Below are positions 25,929-34,018 of a stretch of 55,689 bases of DNA, one piece after another. The position numbers were made by a program, and so were the translations under genes. Source of the stretch: an uncultured Prevotella sp. (GTDB taxonomy: Bacteria; Bacteroidota; Bacteroidia; Bacteroidales; Bacteroidaceae); assembly GCA_937892695.1 (NCBI GenBank), contig CALBJK010000071.1, positions 1 through 55,689 on the forward strand, written 5' to 3'. The notes below the pieces were generated by a model, which saw nothing but the letters and a program-made list of their open reading frames with translations, made no database searches and was not told where the DNA came from. The stretch's first letter is position 1, and each line of letters begins with the position of its first letter.

Positions 25929-27170
25929 ATGAGAAACACTTGTTTTTACATCGTCATCCTGACAGGCGCAGCAGCCTTGTCGGGATGCTCTTCGACAACC
26001 CTTTGCCAGCTGTCGGTGAGCAACAGCCTCAACGAGCCGCGAACTGAGGAGATGGCCGAAGTGCCGCTTGTCAACCTCGGCATAAGCCGTGGCAGCGATT
26101 TCGTCGTATCTGAAAAAGGCGGACGAGAAGTCCCTTACCAGACAACATACGACAACAAGCTCATTTTTCCTGTTACCGTACCGGCAAACGGAAAAGCCGA
26201 ATACAAAATAAAGAAAGGACGCGCTGCAAAAGTTGCCGTAACGACGACAGGCCGCCGCTATCCCGAACGGCTTGATGATATGGCTTGGGAGAACGACAAA
26301 GCGGCTTACCGCGCTTACGGTCCGGCACTTCAAGCCAAAGGCGAAAAAGGTTTTGGCTACGACTTGATGAACAAGCGTGTGGCCTACCCCGTGCTTGAAT
26401 TGAGATACGCAAAAGACCTCGACCCCGTGGCAAGAAAACGCGTTGCCGACCTGCGCAAAGAAGGCCGCAAGGCCGAAGCCGACAGTCTGGCCGCAGCGAT
26501 GTCGTACCATTTCGACCATGGCAACGGCATGGACTGTTACAGCGTCGGCCCTACATTGGGCGGCGGAACATCGGCTTTGCTCAACGGCAAGGACATTGTT
26601 TATCCTTATTGTTACGACCAGTCGCAAGTGCTCGACAACGGTCCCCTGCGCTTCACTGTAAAGCTTGTTTTCAAGCCTGAGAAAGTAGGTATCGACAGTA
26701 ACGTTGTCGAAACACGTATCATATCTCTCGACAAAGGGTCTTATCTCAATAAAGCTGTAGTAAGTTACTCTGGTCTGAGCAAAAAGTGCCCTGTCGTGGC
26801 CGGCATAGTGCTGCATCCACAAAACAAGGATGGCTACCATGCCGACAGCAAGAATCGTTTCATCGCCTACGCCGACTCGACAGACAACACCCGCAACGGC
26901 AACGGCGTGATATATGTCGGAGCAGCTTTCCCGTACAACGACGTTGAAACATACGTCGAATGGTTCGGAGCGGACGAGCAAAAACTGCGTCCCGGGGCTT
27001 TGGGGCACATTTTAGGGCGTTGCGACTATGTGCCTGGTCAACCTTTTACATATTATTGGGGGTGCGGATGGAGTAAGAACGGCGTTTCCGACTACGACGC
27101 ATGGAACAGCTATATGGCTTCGTTCGTGCGCAAGGCCGAGTCGCCATTGAAAATAACCGTTAAACACTGA
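25929..27170 (+). CDS. DUF4861 family lipoprotein
   Basis: 413 aa with a lipobox ALSGCS (about Cys20), so anchored to a membrane and facing the periplasm or surface. The DUF4861 pattern is visible: an early sandwich with VPLVNLGISRGSDF, then MAWENDKAAYRAYGPAL, a YHFDHGNGMDCYSVGPTLG segment, and a WFGADEQ/YYWGCGWSKNGV ending. This family recurs in uronate and pectin utilisation loci of Bacteroidetes; no activity is established to my knowledge. Conserved acidic, His and Trp residues make an enzyme or sugar-binding role plausible. It lies 8 nt before the permease gene. Confidence 0.8.
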   Translation: MRNTCFYIVILTGAAALSGCSSTTLCQLSVSNSLNEPRTEEMAEVPLVNLGISRGSDFVVSEKGGREVPYQTTYDNKLIFPVTVPANGKAEYKIKKGRAAKVAVTTTGRRYPERLDDMAWENDKAAYRAYGPALQAKGEKGFGYDLMNKRVAYPVLELRYAKDLDPVARKRVADLRKEGRKAEADSLAAAMSYHFDHGNGMDCYSVGPTLGGGTSALLNGKDIVYPYCYDQSQVLDNGPLRFTVKLVFKPEKVGIDSNVVETRIISLDKGSYLNKAVVSYSGLSKKCPVVAGIVLHPQNKDGYHADSKNRFIAYADSTDNTRNGNGVIYVGAAFPYNDVETYVEWFGADEQKLRPGALGHILGRCDYVPGQPFTYYWGCGWSKNGVSDYDAWNSYMASFVRKAESPLKITVKH

Positions 27171-27178
27171 ATCAGAAA

Positions 27179-28570
27179 ATGCAACAAATATTCGAATACA
27201 TTATCGGGCTGGGGGCACCCGTGATGATGCCAATAATCTTTACGATTATCGGCGTTTGCGTCGGCGTGAAGTTCGGCAAAGCTCTCAAGAGCGGCCTTCT
27301 CGTTGGCGTAGGTTTCATCGGCCTTTCCGTGATAACGGCTCTACTTACAGACAGCATGGGCGAACCTCTGAAAAAAGTGACCGAAATCTTTGGGCTGAAC
27401 CTGAAAATCTTCGACATGGGATGGCCAGCAGCAGCGTCCGTAGCATACAACACGCTTGTCGGTTCGTTCATCATCCCCATATGCCTTGGTGTGAACATCC
27501 TGATGCTTCTCACAAAGACGACCAAGACCGTCAACATCGACCTTTGGAACTATTGGCATTATGCGTTTATTGGTGCTGTGGTGTTCTTCGCCACCGACAA
27601 TATTTGGTGGGGCTTCTTTGCAGCAATCATTTGCTACATCATAACACTTGTCATGGCCGACCTCACTGCAAAGAAATTCCAGAAGTTCTACGACGGCATG
27701 GACGGAATATCCATTCCGCAGCCGTTCTGCCAAGGTTTCGTGCCTTTCGCAGCCGTCATTAGCAAGGGACTCGACATGATACCGGGTTTCAATAAGCTGT
27801 ACATTAACGCGGAAGGCATGAAAAAGAAATTCGGCATAATGGGCGAGCCGCTGTTCCTTGGTGTAATAGTCGGATGCGGCATTGGAACGTTGGCCTGTAA
27901 AGACAGCAATGAGCTGGTTGACGGAATTCCAGGAATTCTGGGACTCGGAATAAAGATGGGAGCCGTGATGGAGCTTATCCCACGCATAACATCGCTTTTC
28001 ATCGAGGGCTTGCGTCCTATATCCGATGCGACAAAAAGTCTTATCGACCGCAAATTTAAGAACTCTTCCGGCCTGAACATCGGCATGAGTCCGGCCTTGG
28101 TCATCGGCCACCCCACAACCTTGGTGGTGTCGCTGTTGCTCATTCCTGTCACGCTTTTCTTGTCGGTGATTCTCCCCGGCAACGAGTTTCTGCCTTTGGC
28201 TTCGCTCGCCGGAATGTTCTATCTCTTCCCAGTTGTGCTTCCCATCACAAAGGGCGACGTGCTGAAAACGTTCATCGTTGGATTGGTTGCAATCATAGTC
28301 GGCCTTTATTTCGTTACCGACCTTGCTCCATTCTTCACGCAAGCAGCCCAAGACGTGTTCGCAAAGACTGGCGACACAGCCGTGAAGATACCTGAAGAAT
28401 TCTCCAGAGGCGGTGCACTCGACTTCGCTTCGAGCATCTTCTCGTGGGTTATCTTCCACCTTACCTACAACTTCAAGATAGTTGGTCCGGCAATCCTTGT
28501 GGTAGCAACTTTGGCTCTTGCGATATACAACCGCATCCGCATCATAAAAGAAACAAATACATCTAAATAA
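27179..28570 (+). CDS. galactitol-PTS-type EIIC permease, orphan
   Basis: 463 aa, polytopic inner-membrane protein with about ten or more hydrophobic helices. It resembles the EIIC subunit of galactitol-type PTS systems (GatC/SgcC): early VMMPIIFTIIGVCVGVKFGK, a middle GIGTLACKDSNELVDGIPG loop, and LGLGIKMGAVMELIPRI. No EIIA or EIIB domain is fused and none is encoded nearby, and Bacteroidetes generally lack a sugar PTS. It lies between DUF4861 and kduI with 8-nt gaps. I infer a secondary transporter for an unphosphorylated keto-deoxyuronate from pectin. Phosphorylation occurs later, via KdgK. Confidence 0.83.
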   Translation: MQQIFEYIIGLGAPVMMPIIFTIIGVCVGVKFGKALKSGLLVGVGFIGLSVITALLTDSMGEPLKKVTEIFGLNLKIFDMGWPAAASVAYNTLVGSFIIPICLGVNILMLLTKTTKTVNIDLWNYWHYAFIGAVVFFATDNIWWGFFAAIICYIITLVMADLTAKKFQKFYDGMDGISIPQPFCQGFVPFAAVISKGLDMIPGFNKLYINAEGMKKKFGIMGEPLFLGVIVGCGIGTLACKDSNELVDGIPGILGLGIKMGAVMELIPRITSLFIEGLRPISDATKSLIDRKFKNSSGLNIGMSPALVIGHPTTLVVSLLLIPVTLFLSVILPGNEFLPLASLAGMFYLFPVVLPITKGDVLKTFIVGLVAIIVGLYFVTDLAPFFTQAAQDVFAKTGDTAVKIPEEFSRGGALDFASSIFSWVIFHLTYNFKIVGPAILVVATLALAIYNRIRIIKETNTSK

Positions 28571-28578
28571 CAAATGAA

Positions 28579-29499
28579 ATGAAAAAGACAGCATTGACAG
28601 TACTTCTGGCATTGGGCATGATGGCTTCATTTGCCCAGACCACAGTGAAAGTTCAAACGGCCTGCAATCCGCTCGACGTAAAAGGTTATGACACAGACCG
28701 TCTGCGCAGCAGTTTCGTAATGGAAAAAGTGATGGTCGCAGACGAGATAAACCTCACATATTCCATGTACGACCGCTTCATATACGGCGGCGTGGTGCCT
28801 GCCACTAAAGAGCTATCGCTCGACCCGATACCACAGCTCAAAGCTCCTTACTTCCTTTTCAACCGCGAACTCGGAGTTATCAATGTCGGCGGAGCTGGCA
28901 TTGTCACGGTTGATGGAAAATCTTACGAGCTTAACTTCAAAGAAGCTCTATATGTAGGACGCGGCAACAAGAAGGTGACATTCAAGAGCAAAGACGCTGC
29001 TAACCCGGCAAAGTTCTACATCAATTCGGCCACAGCTCACAAGGCTTATAAGACACAACTCATCACCATCGACGGCCGTAAGGGGTCGCTCAAGGCTAAC
29101 CGCATAAAAGCAGGAAAGATGGAAGAGAGCAACGACCGCGTAATCAACCAGCTCATTGTCAACAATGTGCTCGAAGAAGGGCCATGCCAGTTGCAGATGG
29201 GACTGACAGAGCTGAAACCGGGAAGCGTCTGGAACACAATGCCGCAGCATACCCACGCTCGCCGCATCGAGGCTTACTTCTACTTCAACGTGCCTGATGG
29301 AAACCGCATTTGCCACATCATGGGCGAACCAAAGGAAGAGCGTCTGATATGGCTGAGCAACGAACAGGCTGTCATGTCTCCTGAGTGGAGCGTACATTCA
29401 GCAGCAGGAACCAGCAACTATATGTTCATTTGGGGCATGGCTGGCGAAAACCTCGACTATGGCGACATGGATAAGATTCCTTACTTGGAAATGCGATAA
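28579..29499 (+). CDS. kduI: 5-keto-4-deoxyuronate isomerase with a signal peptide
   Basis: 306 aa, versus about 278 for E. coli KduI; the difference is a clean N-terminal signal peptide (MKKTALTVLLALGMMASFA-Q). The cupin is well conserved: RELGVINVGGAGIVTVDGK, EALYVGRGNKKV, PAKFYINSATAH, and the metal ligands in MPQHTHARRIEAYFYF (two His and Glu) plus the later His of EWSVHSAAGTS. The reaction is 4-deoxy-L-threo-5-hexosulose uronate to 3-deoxy-D-glycero-2,5-hexodiulosonate. KduI is normally cytosolic, so export to the periplasm is unusual. An internal start at Met14 or Met15 would remove most of the leader, but position 1 is correctly spaced 8 nt after the permease gene. Confidence 0.88.
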   Translation: MKKTALTVLLALGMMASFAQTTVKVQTACNPLDVKGYDTDRLRSSFVMEKVMVADEINLTYSMYDRFIYGGVVPATKELSLDPIPQLKAPYFLFNRELGVINVGGAGIVTVDGKSYELNFKEALYVGRGNKKVTFKSKDAANPAKFYINSATAHKAYKTQLITIDGRKGSLKANRIKAGKMEESNDRVINQLIVNNVLEEGPCQLQMGLTELKPGSVWNTMPQHTHARRIEAYFYFNVPDGNRICHIMGEPKEERLIWLSNEQAVMSPEWSVHSAAGTSNYMFIWGMAGENLDYGDMDKIPYLEMR

Positions 29500-29523
29500 A
29501 GTGTAATTATTAGAGGAAAAGCA

Positions 29524-30546
29524 ATGAGCAAAATAGTAACATTAGGCGAAATAATGCTTCGCCTTTCTACACCGGGCAACCAACGTTTCGTCCAGTCTGA
29601 CTCTTTCGACGTGTGTTACGGCGGAGGCGAAGCCAACGTAGCTGTCAGCCTTGCCAACTACGGGCATGAAGCCTATTTCGTAACCAAACTGCCCGAACAC
29701 GAAATAGGACAATCGGCAGTCAACGCCCTGCGCCGTTACGGTGTGCATACTGATTTCATTTCGCGCGGCGGCAAACGTGTTGGCATCTACTTTCTGGAAA
29801 CAGGCGCGTCGGTGCGTCCTAGCAAAGTGATTTACGACCGTGCCGGTTCGTCTATAGCAGAAGCAGAGCCTTCCGACTTCGACTTCGACAAGATAATGGA
29901 AGGAGCGCAGTGGTTCCATTGGTCTGGAATCACCCCGGCAATCTCAGACAAGGCTGCCAAGCTCACTCTCTTGGCTTGTGAGACTGCCAAACGCCACGGC
30001 GTTACGGTGTCGGTAGATCTGAACTTCCGCAAGAAACTCTGGACAAAGGAAAAGGCGCAAAGCGTCATGCGTCCGCTCATGCAGTTTGTTGACGTTTGCA
30101 TAGGAAACGAAGAGGATGCAGAGGCTTGCCTTGGTTTCAAGCCCGATGCCGATGTTCTGGCAGGCGAGACCGATGCCGACGGCTACAAAGGCATATTCAA
30201 GGCCATGGCCGAAACGTTTGGTTTTAAGTATGTTGTTTCAACTTTGCGCGAGTCGCTCTCGGCTTCGCACAACGGATGGAAAGCCATGATTTACGACGGA
30301 AAAGAATTCTACAAGTCGCGCCACTACGACCTCTTCCCCATTGTTGACCGCGTCGGCGGAGGCGATTCGTTTGCAGGAGGCCTGATTCACGGCTTACTCA
30401 CAAAGTCCGCACAAGGCGAAGCCCTCGAGTTTGCTGTAGCAGCCTCGGCTCTGAAACACACCATCAACGGCGACTTCAACATGGTATCGGCAGCCGAAGT
30501 TGAAAATCTTGCAGACGGTGATGCAAGTGGCCGTGTGCAAAGATAA
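29524..30546 (+). CDS. kdgK: 2-keto-3-deoxygluconate kinase
   Basis: 340 aa, PfkB/ribokinase family. The N-terminal signature CYGGGEANVAVSLANYG and the C-terminal ATP/anion-hole motif RVGGGDSFAGGLIHG (catalytic Asp in GGGD) are intact. Family members phosphorylate KDG to KDPG with ATP, or related ketohexonates. Cytosolic. Its place between kduI and the KDPG aldolase supports the KDG assignment. Spacing is 24 nt after kduI and 38 nt before the aldolase. Confidence 0.9.
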   Translation: MSKIVTLGEIMLRLSTPGNQRFVQSDSFDVCYGGGEANVAVSLANYGHEAYFVTKLPEHEIGQSAVNALRRYGVHTDFISRGGKRVGIYFLETGASVRPSKVIYDRAGSSIAEAEPSDFDFDKIMEGAQWFHWSGITPAISDKAAKLTLLACETAKRHGVTVSVDLNFRKKLWTKEKAQSVMRPLMQFVDVCIGNEEDAEACLGFKPDADVLAGETDADGYKGIFKAMAETFGFKYVVSTLRESLSASHNGWKAMIYDGKEFYKSRHYDLFPIVDRVGGGDSFAGGLIHGLLTKSAQGEALEFAVAASALKHTINGDFNMVSAAEVENLADGDASGRVQR

Positions 30547-30584
30547 TGCATTGATAACATTCTTTGAATTTAAAAATTGAATAA

Positions 30585-31250
30585 ATGGCAAAGTTTGATA
30601 AATTTTCAGTTATAAGCAAAGTGGCCGAAACCCGCATGGTCCCGGTATTCTACAACAAAGACGTTGAGGTTGCAAAACATGTCGTAAAGGCATGTTACGA
30701 CGGCGGAGTCCGCGCTTTCGAGTTTACCAACCGTGGCGATTTGGCACATGAGGTGTTCCGCGAATTGGTTGTTTACGCTGCAGCCGAGTGTCCCGAACTG
30801 GCTCTTGGAGTCGGTTCTATAGTCGATGCTCCCACTGCCTCACTCTACATGCAGCTTGGGGCTTGCTTTGTAGTAGGTCCTCTGTTCAACCCCGACGTGG
30901 CCAAGGTGTGCAACCGCCGCCTTGTTCCCTACATTCCCGGATGCGGAAGCGTCACCGAAGTAGGGTTCGCACAAGAGGCCGGATGCGACATCTGTAAGAT
31001 ATTCCCGGGCGACGTGCTTTCGCCAAAGATGGTGAAGGGTATGCTCGCTCCCTTGCCGTGGTCTAAACTGATGATAACCGGCGGCGTGGCTCCGACCGAG
31101 GAGAATCTGACCGAATGGTTCAAGGCCGGTGCCTATTGTGTCGGCATGGGTTCTAAGCTATTCCCCAAGGACAAGGTTGCAGCACAAGACTGGCAATACG
31201 TGGTCGATAAGTGTCGCGAAGCTCTCGGCATAATAGCCAAAGCCAAGTGA
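30585..31250 (+). CDS. eda: bifunctional KDPG/KHG aldolase
   Basis: 221 aa, class I aldolase TIM barrel. The Schiff-base lysine sits in CDICKIFPGDVLS, with the catalytic Glu in the early ETRMVPVFYNKDVE strand. LGVGSIVDAPTASLYM and IPGCGSVTEVG complete the active-site loops, and MITGGVAPTEENL binds phosphate. It splits KDPG to pyruvate and glyceraldehyde-3-phosphate, ending the uronate pathway. It is the last gene before the terminator at 31263. Confidence 0.92.
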   Translation: MAKFDKFSVISKVAETRMVPVFYNKDVEVAKHVVKACYDGGVRAFEFTNRGDLAHEVFRELVVYAAAECPELALGVGSIVDAPTASLYMQLGACFVVGPLFNPDVAKVCNRRLVPYIPGCGSVTEVGFAQEAGCDICKIFPGDVLSPKMVKGMLAPLPWSKLMITGGVAPTEENLTEWFKAGAYCVGMGSKLFPKDKVAAQDWQYVVDKCREALGIIAKAK

Positions 31251-31262
31251 TTTCATACATGT

Positions 31263-31303
31263 AAATGTCACATCGGCACATTGTTTGCCGATGGGACATT
31301 TTT
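31263..31303 (+). terminator. intrinsic terminator after eda
   Basis: AAATGTC and CATCGGCA (31263-31278) pair with TGCCGATG and GACATTT (31286-31301) with one internal mismatch, followed by a short T run. It separates the kdu/kdg operon from the GH105 gene, which therefore may have its own promoter or rely on read-through. Confidence 0.85.
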
Positions 31304-31351
31304 GTAAATAATAATCCTGACAAACCCTATAAAACTTAACCACAAACCCAA

Positions 31352-33676
31352 ATGTTTAGCAAAATTCATTTACTGAAATCAACGCTAGTCCTTGCCATTG
31401 CCCTGCTTTTGCCGGCAATATCTTTTGCCAAGGACAATACTGCTGAAGCCAAACAGGTGCGCCGTATCATAGACAAGGTAAACACCTACTGGCAGTCCCA
31501 CAACAAACCCGAAGTGCGCTCGTTCTGGGACAACGCCGCCTACCACACCGGCAACATGGAGGCCTATTTCCTCACAGGCAACGAGAAATACAGGCAGTAT
31601 TCGGAAGCCTGGGCTAAGTTCAACCAGTGGAAAGGGGCGAAAGGCAACGACCGCTCCAAATGGAAGTACAGCTACGGCGAAACCGATGACCATGTGCTGT
31701 TCGGCGACTGGCAGATTTGCTTCCAGACCTACATCGACCTTTACAACCTGATGCCTGTAGATTACAAGATTAAAAGAGCCAAGGAGGTTATAGAATACGA
31801 GATGTCCACTCCGCGCCACGATTATTGGTGGTGGGCCGACGGGCTCTACATGGTGATGCCCGTGATGACAAAACTCTACAAGCAGACCGGCAACGAGCTG
31901 TATCTCGACAAGTTGTACGAATACATCAACTATTCGGACAGTATCATGTACGACAACGAAACAGGACTTTACTTCCGCGATGCAAAATATGTTTACCCAA
32001 AGCACAAGACTCCATCAGGCAAGAAGGATTTCTGGGCACGCGGCGACGGATGGGTGCTTGCCGGACTGGCAAAAGTTATAAAAGACCTGCCCCAAGACTA
32101 TAAGCACCGCCAGTTCTTCGTTGACAAATACAAACGTCTTGCACATGCCGTGGCAGGATTGCAGCAGCCCGACGGCTATTGGACACGTAGCATGATGGAC
32201 CCAGACTTTGCCCCTGGGTCTGAAACCAGCGGCACGGCTTTCTTCACATACGGGCTGCTGTGGGGCATCAACAACGGCTATCTCAGCGAAACCGAATATA
32301 TGCCAGTTGTCCACAAAGCATGGGCTTACCTTTCTAAAAAAGCACTTCAAAATGATGGCCGCATAGGATATGTGCAGCCAATAGGCGAAAAGGCCATTCC
32401 AGGACAGGTTGTCGATGCCAACTCGCAAGCCAACTTCGGTGTAGGGGCGTTCCTTCTTGCCGCTTGCGAATACACCCGCTATCTCGAAAAAGGACACAAC
32501 ACCGACCGTGCATATTGGGTGAAACTGCTCTACGACATGGCAGCTCCGGTGCTTAGCAACATGGCAAAAGGTGAGCTGCACAAGAACTTCCGCCTCGAAG
32601 TAAGCCCCAACTGGGACGGACGTGACAAGCGGGTGGCCTTTATGGAATGCTTTGGCCGTCTCATGTCCGGCGTTGCTCCGTGGCTCACCCTGCCCGACGA
32701 TAACACAGCCGAAGGCCAACAGCGCAAGCAGATACGCCAATGGGCGTTGGCCAGCTATAAGAACGCAGTCGATCCTTCCAGCCCCGATTACCTGCTGTGG
32801 CGCGGACACGGACAGGCTCTTGTGGATGCGGCTTACATAGCCGAGAGCTTCCTCCGCGCCTACGACCAGCTGTGGATACCGCTCGACGAAAACACAAAAA
32901 AACGCTACATAGAGGAGTTCACGCAGCTCCGCCGCGTCGATCCGCCTTACACCAACTGGCTTTTGTTCTCTTCGACAATAGAGAGCTTCCTCTTCAAAGC
33001 CGGAGCTGAGGGTGACGAATACCGCGTCAACTCGGCCATACGTAAAACCGAAGAGTGGTATGCCGGCGACGGATGGTATTCTGACGGTCCGATATTTGCC
33101 TTCGACTATTACAGCAGCTACGTGTTCCATCCAATGTATCTCGAAACGCTCCAAGCCATGAAGGATTCTAAGCGCTACACACGCATCGACTACCGCAAAT
33201 ATTACGACCGCGCCCTTCGCCGTGCACAGAAGGCCAGCATCATCCTCGAACGCTTCATATCGCCCGAAGGAACGTTCCCTGTTTTCGGCCGTTCTATCAC
33301 ATACCGCATGGCTACAATGCAACCCCTCGCACTTATGGCGTGGTACAAGAAGCTGCCCGAAGGACTGTCTAACGGACAAGTGCGCTCTGCCCTCACGGCT
33401 GTGCTGCACCGTATGTTCGACAACACAGGCAACATGAAAGACGGCTTCCTCACCATAGGTTTCTGCGGAAGCCAGCCTGACGTGGCCGACTGGTACACCA
33501 ACAACGGCAGCCTCTACATGACATCGCTGTCGTTCCTGCCACTCGGCCTGCCTTCCACCGACCCATTCTGGACCGACGCTCCGCAAGAGTGGACATCGAA
33601 GAAAGCATGGTCTGGCAAGCCGTTCCCTAAGGATCACGCTTGGAAAGATCAAATCAAGACATGGGATCTGTTCTGA
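31352..33676 (+). CDS. secreted GH105 unsaturated-uronyl hydrolase fused to a DUF2264 domain
   Basis: 774 aa. A signal peptide ends near ISFA-K (about residue 26). Residues ~30-385 form a GH105/GH88 alpha-barrel: SYGETDDHVLFGDWQIC, YWWWADGLYMVMP, DFWARGDGWVLAGLAKV, QPDGYWTRSMMDP, ETSGTAFFTYGLLWGIN. From ~390 to the end is a complete DUF2264 domain: NWDGRDKRVAFMECFGRLMSG, DYLLWRGHGQALVDAAY, TNWLLFSSTIE, GDGWYSDGPIFAFDYY. GH105 enzymes remove the 4,5-unsaturated uronate left by pectin lyases. DUF2264 proteins are usually separate; some have, as I recall, been linked to uronidase activity. The fusion suggests two successive cuts on one oligosaccharide in the periplasm. It is flanked by terminators. 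Confidence 0.88.
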   Translation: MFSKIHLLKSTLVLAIALLLPAISFAKDNTAEAKQVRRIIDKVNTYWQSHNKPEVRSFWDNAAYHTGNMEAYFLTGNEKYRQYSEAWAKFNQWKGAKGNDRSKWKYSYGETDDHVLFGDWQICFQTYIDLYNLMPVDYKIKRAKEVIEYEMSTPRHDYWWWADGLYMVMPVMTKLYKQTGNELYLDKLYEYINYSDSIMYDNETGLYFRDAKYVYPKHKTPSGKKDFWARGDGWVLAGLAKVIKDLPQDYKHRQFFVDKYKRLAHAVAGLQQPDGYWTRSMMDPDFAPGSETSGTAFFTYGLLWGINNGYLSETEYMPVVHKAWAYLSKKALQNDGRIGYVQPIGEKAIPGQVVDANSQANFGVGAFLLAACEYTRYLEKGHNTDRAYWVKLLYDMAAPVLSNMAKGELHKNFRLEVSPNWDGRDKRVAFMECFGRLMSGVAPWLTLPDDNTAEGQQRKQIRQWALASYKNAVDPSSPDYLLWRGHGQALVDAAYIAESFLRAYDQLWIPLDENTKKRYIEEFTQLRRVDPPYTNWLLFSSTIESFLFKAGAEGDEYRVNSAIRKTEEWYAGDGWYSDGPIFAFDYYSSYVFHPMYLETLQAMKDSKRYTRIDYRKYYDRALRRAQKASIILERFISPEGTFPVFGRSITYRMATMQPLALMAWYKKLPEGLSNGQVRSALTAVLHRMFDNTGNMKDGFLTIGFCGSQPDVADWYTNNGSLYMTSLSFLPLGLPSTDPFWTDAPQEWTSKKAWSGKPFPKDHAWKDQIKTWDLF

Positions 33677-33703
33677 TTATGGTTTCCTAAAACAACGATA
33701 GAT

Positions 33704-33739
33704 AAAAGGCTGACACCGATAAAAGGAGTCAGCCTTTTT
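33704..33739 (+). terminator. intrinsic terminator after the GH105-DUF2264 gene
   Basis: AAAAGGCTGAC (33704-33714) pairs with GTCAGCCTTTT (33728-33738), followed by T. It starts 27 nt past the stop codon. Confidence 0.9.
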
Positions 33740-33884
33740 GTTTTACCCTAACACCGCATCATAATATTAATGACGGTTAGCTGTTAGAAACGCGCCGGAG
33801 TAGTCCGACCGATTAGTATTGTCCGCAAAATTCACATATTGTCATCCAGCCTATATCAAATGCGTAATCTACGTGTTACTTCCA

Positions 33885-33908
33885 GACGCACAAGACGTGC
33901 GTCCCTAC
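33885..33908. repeat. GTAGGGAC-type hairpin repeat, copy 2 (inverted)
   Basis: GACGCAC, loop AAGAC, GTGCGTC, then CCTAC. On the minus strand this reads GTAGGGACGCAC then GTGCGTC, matching copy 1 at 6211-6236. It sits between two terminators in the 342-nt gap 33677-34018. I see nothing else in this gap. Confidence 0.6.
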
Positions 33909-33947
33909 GAGTTGGTGTTTTTTTAGTCGGGCATAATCGAAAACAAG

Positions 33948-33989
33948 AATGCCGCCGGACGCAGTTTTCCACATCCGGCGGCATTTTTT
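33948..33989. terminator. strong hairpin terminator between convergent genes
   Basis: AATGCCGCCGGA (33948-33959) and TCCGGCGGCATT (33974-33985) form a perfect 12-bp stem with a 14-nt loop. Six T follow on the plus side and CTTGTTTT on the minus side. It lies just past the 3' end of the minus-strand C1 peptidase gene and can stop transcription from both sides. Confidence 0.88.
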
Positions 33990-34018
33990 ATTCTGTTACC
34001 TTTCGCTTTAATCAATAA

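Noticed and set aside
27341..28630. 429-codon minus-strand frame opposite the EIIC gene
   Set aside because: Antisense shadow of a membrane-protein gene; the translation is charged and repetitive without recognisable domains.
32015..33652. 545-codon open frame on the minus strand inside the GH105-DUF2264 gene
   Set aside because: It lies entirely antisense to a clear two-domain enzyme, shows no signal peptide or family motif, and reads as low-complexity Val/Ala/Cys/His-rich sequence typical of antisense frames in this codon usage.
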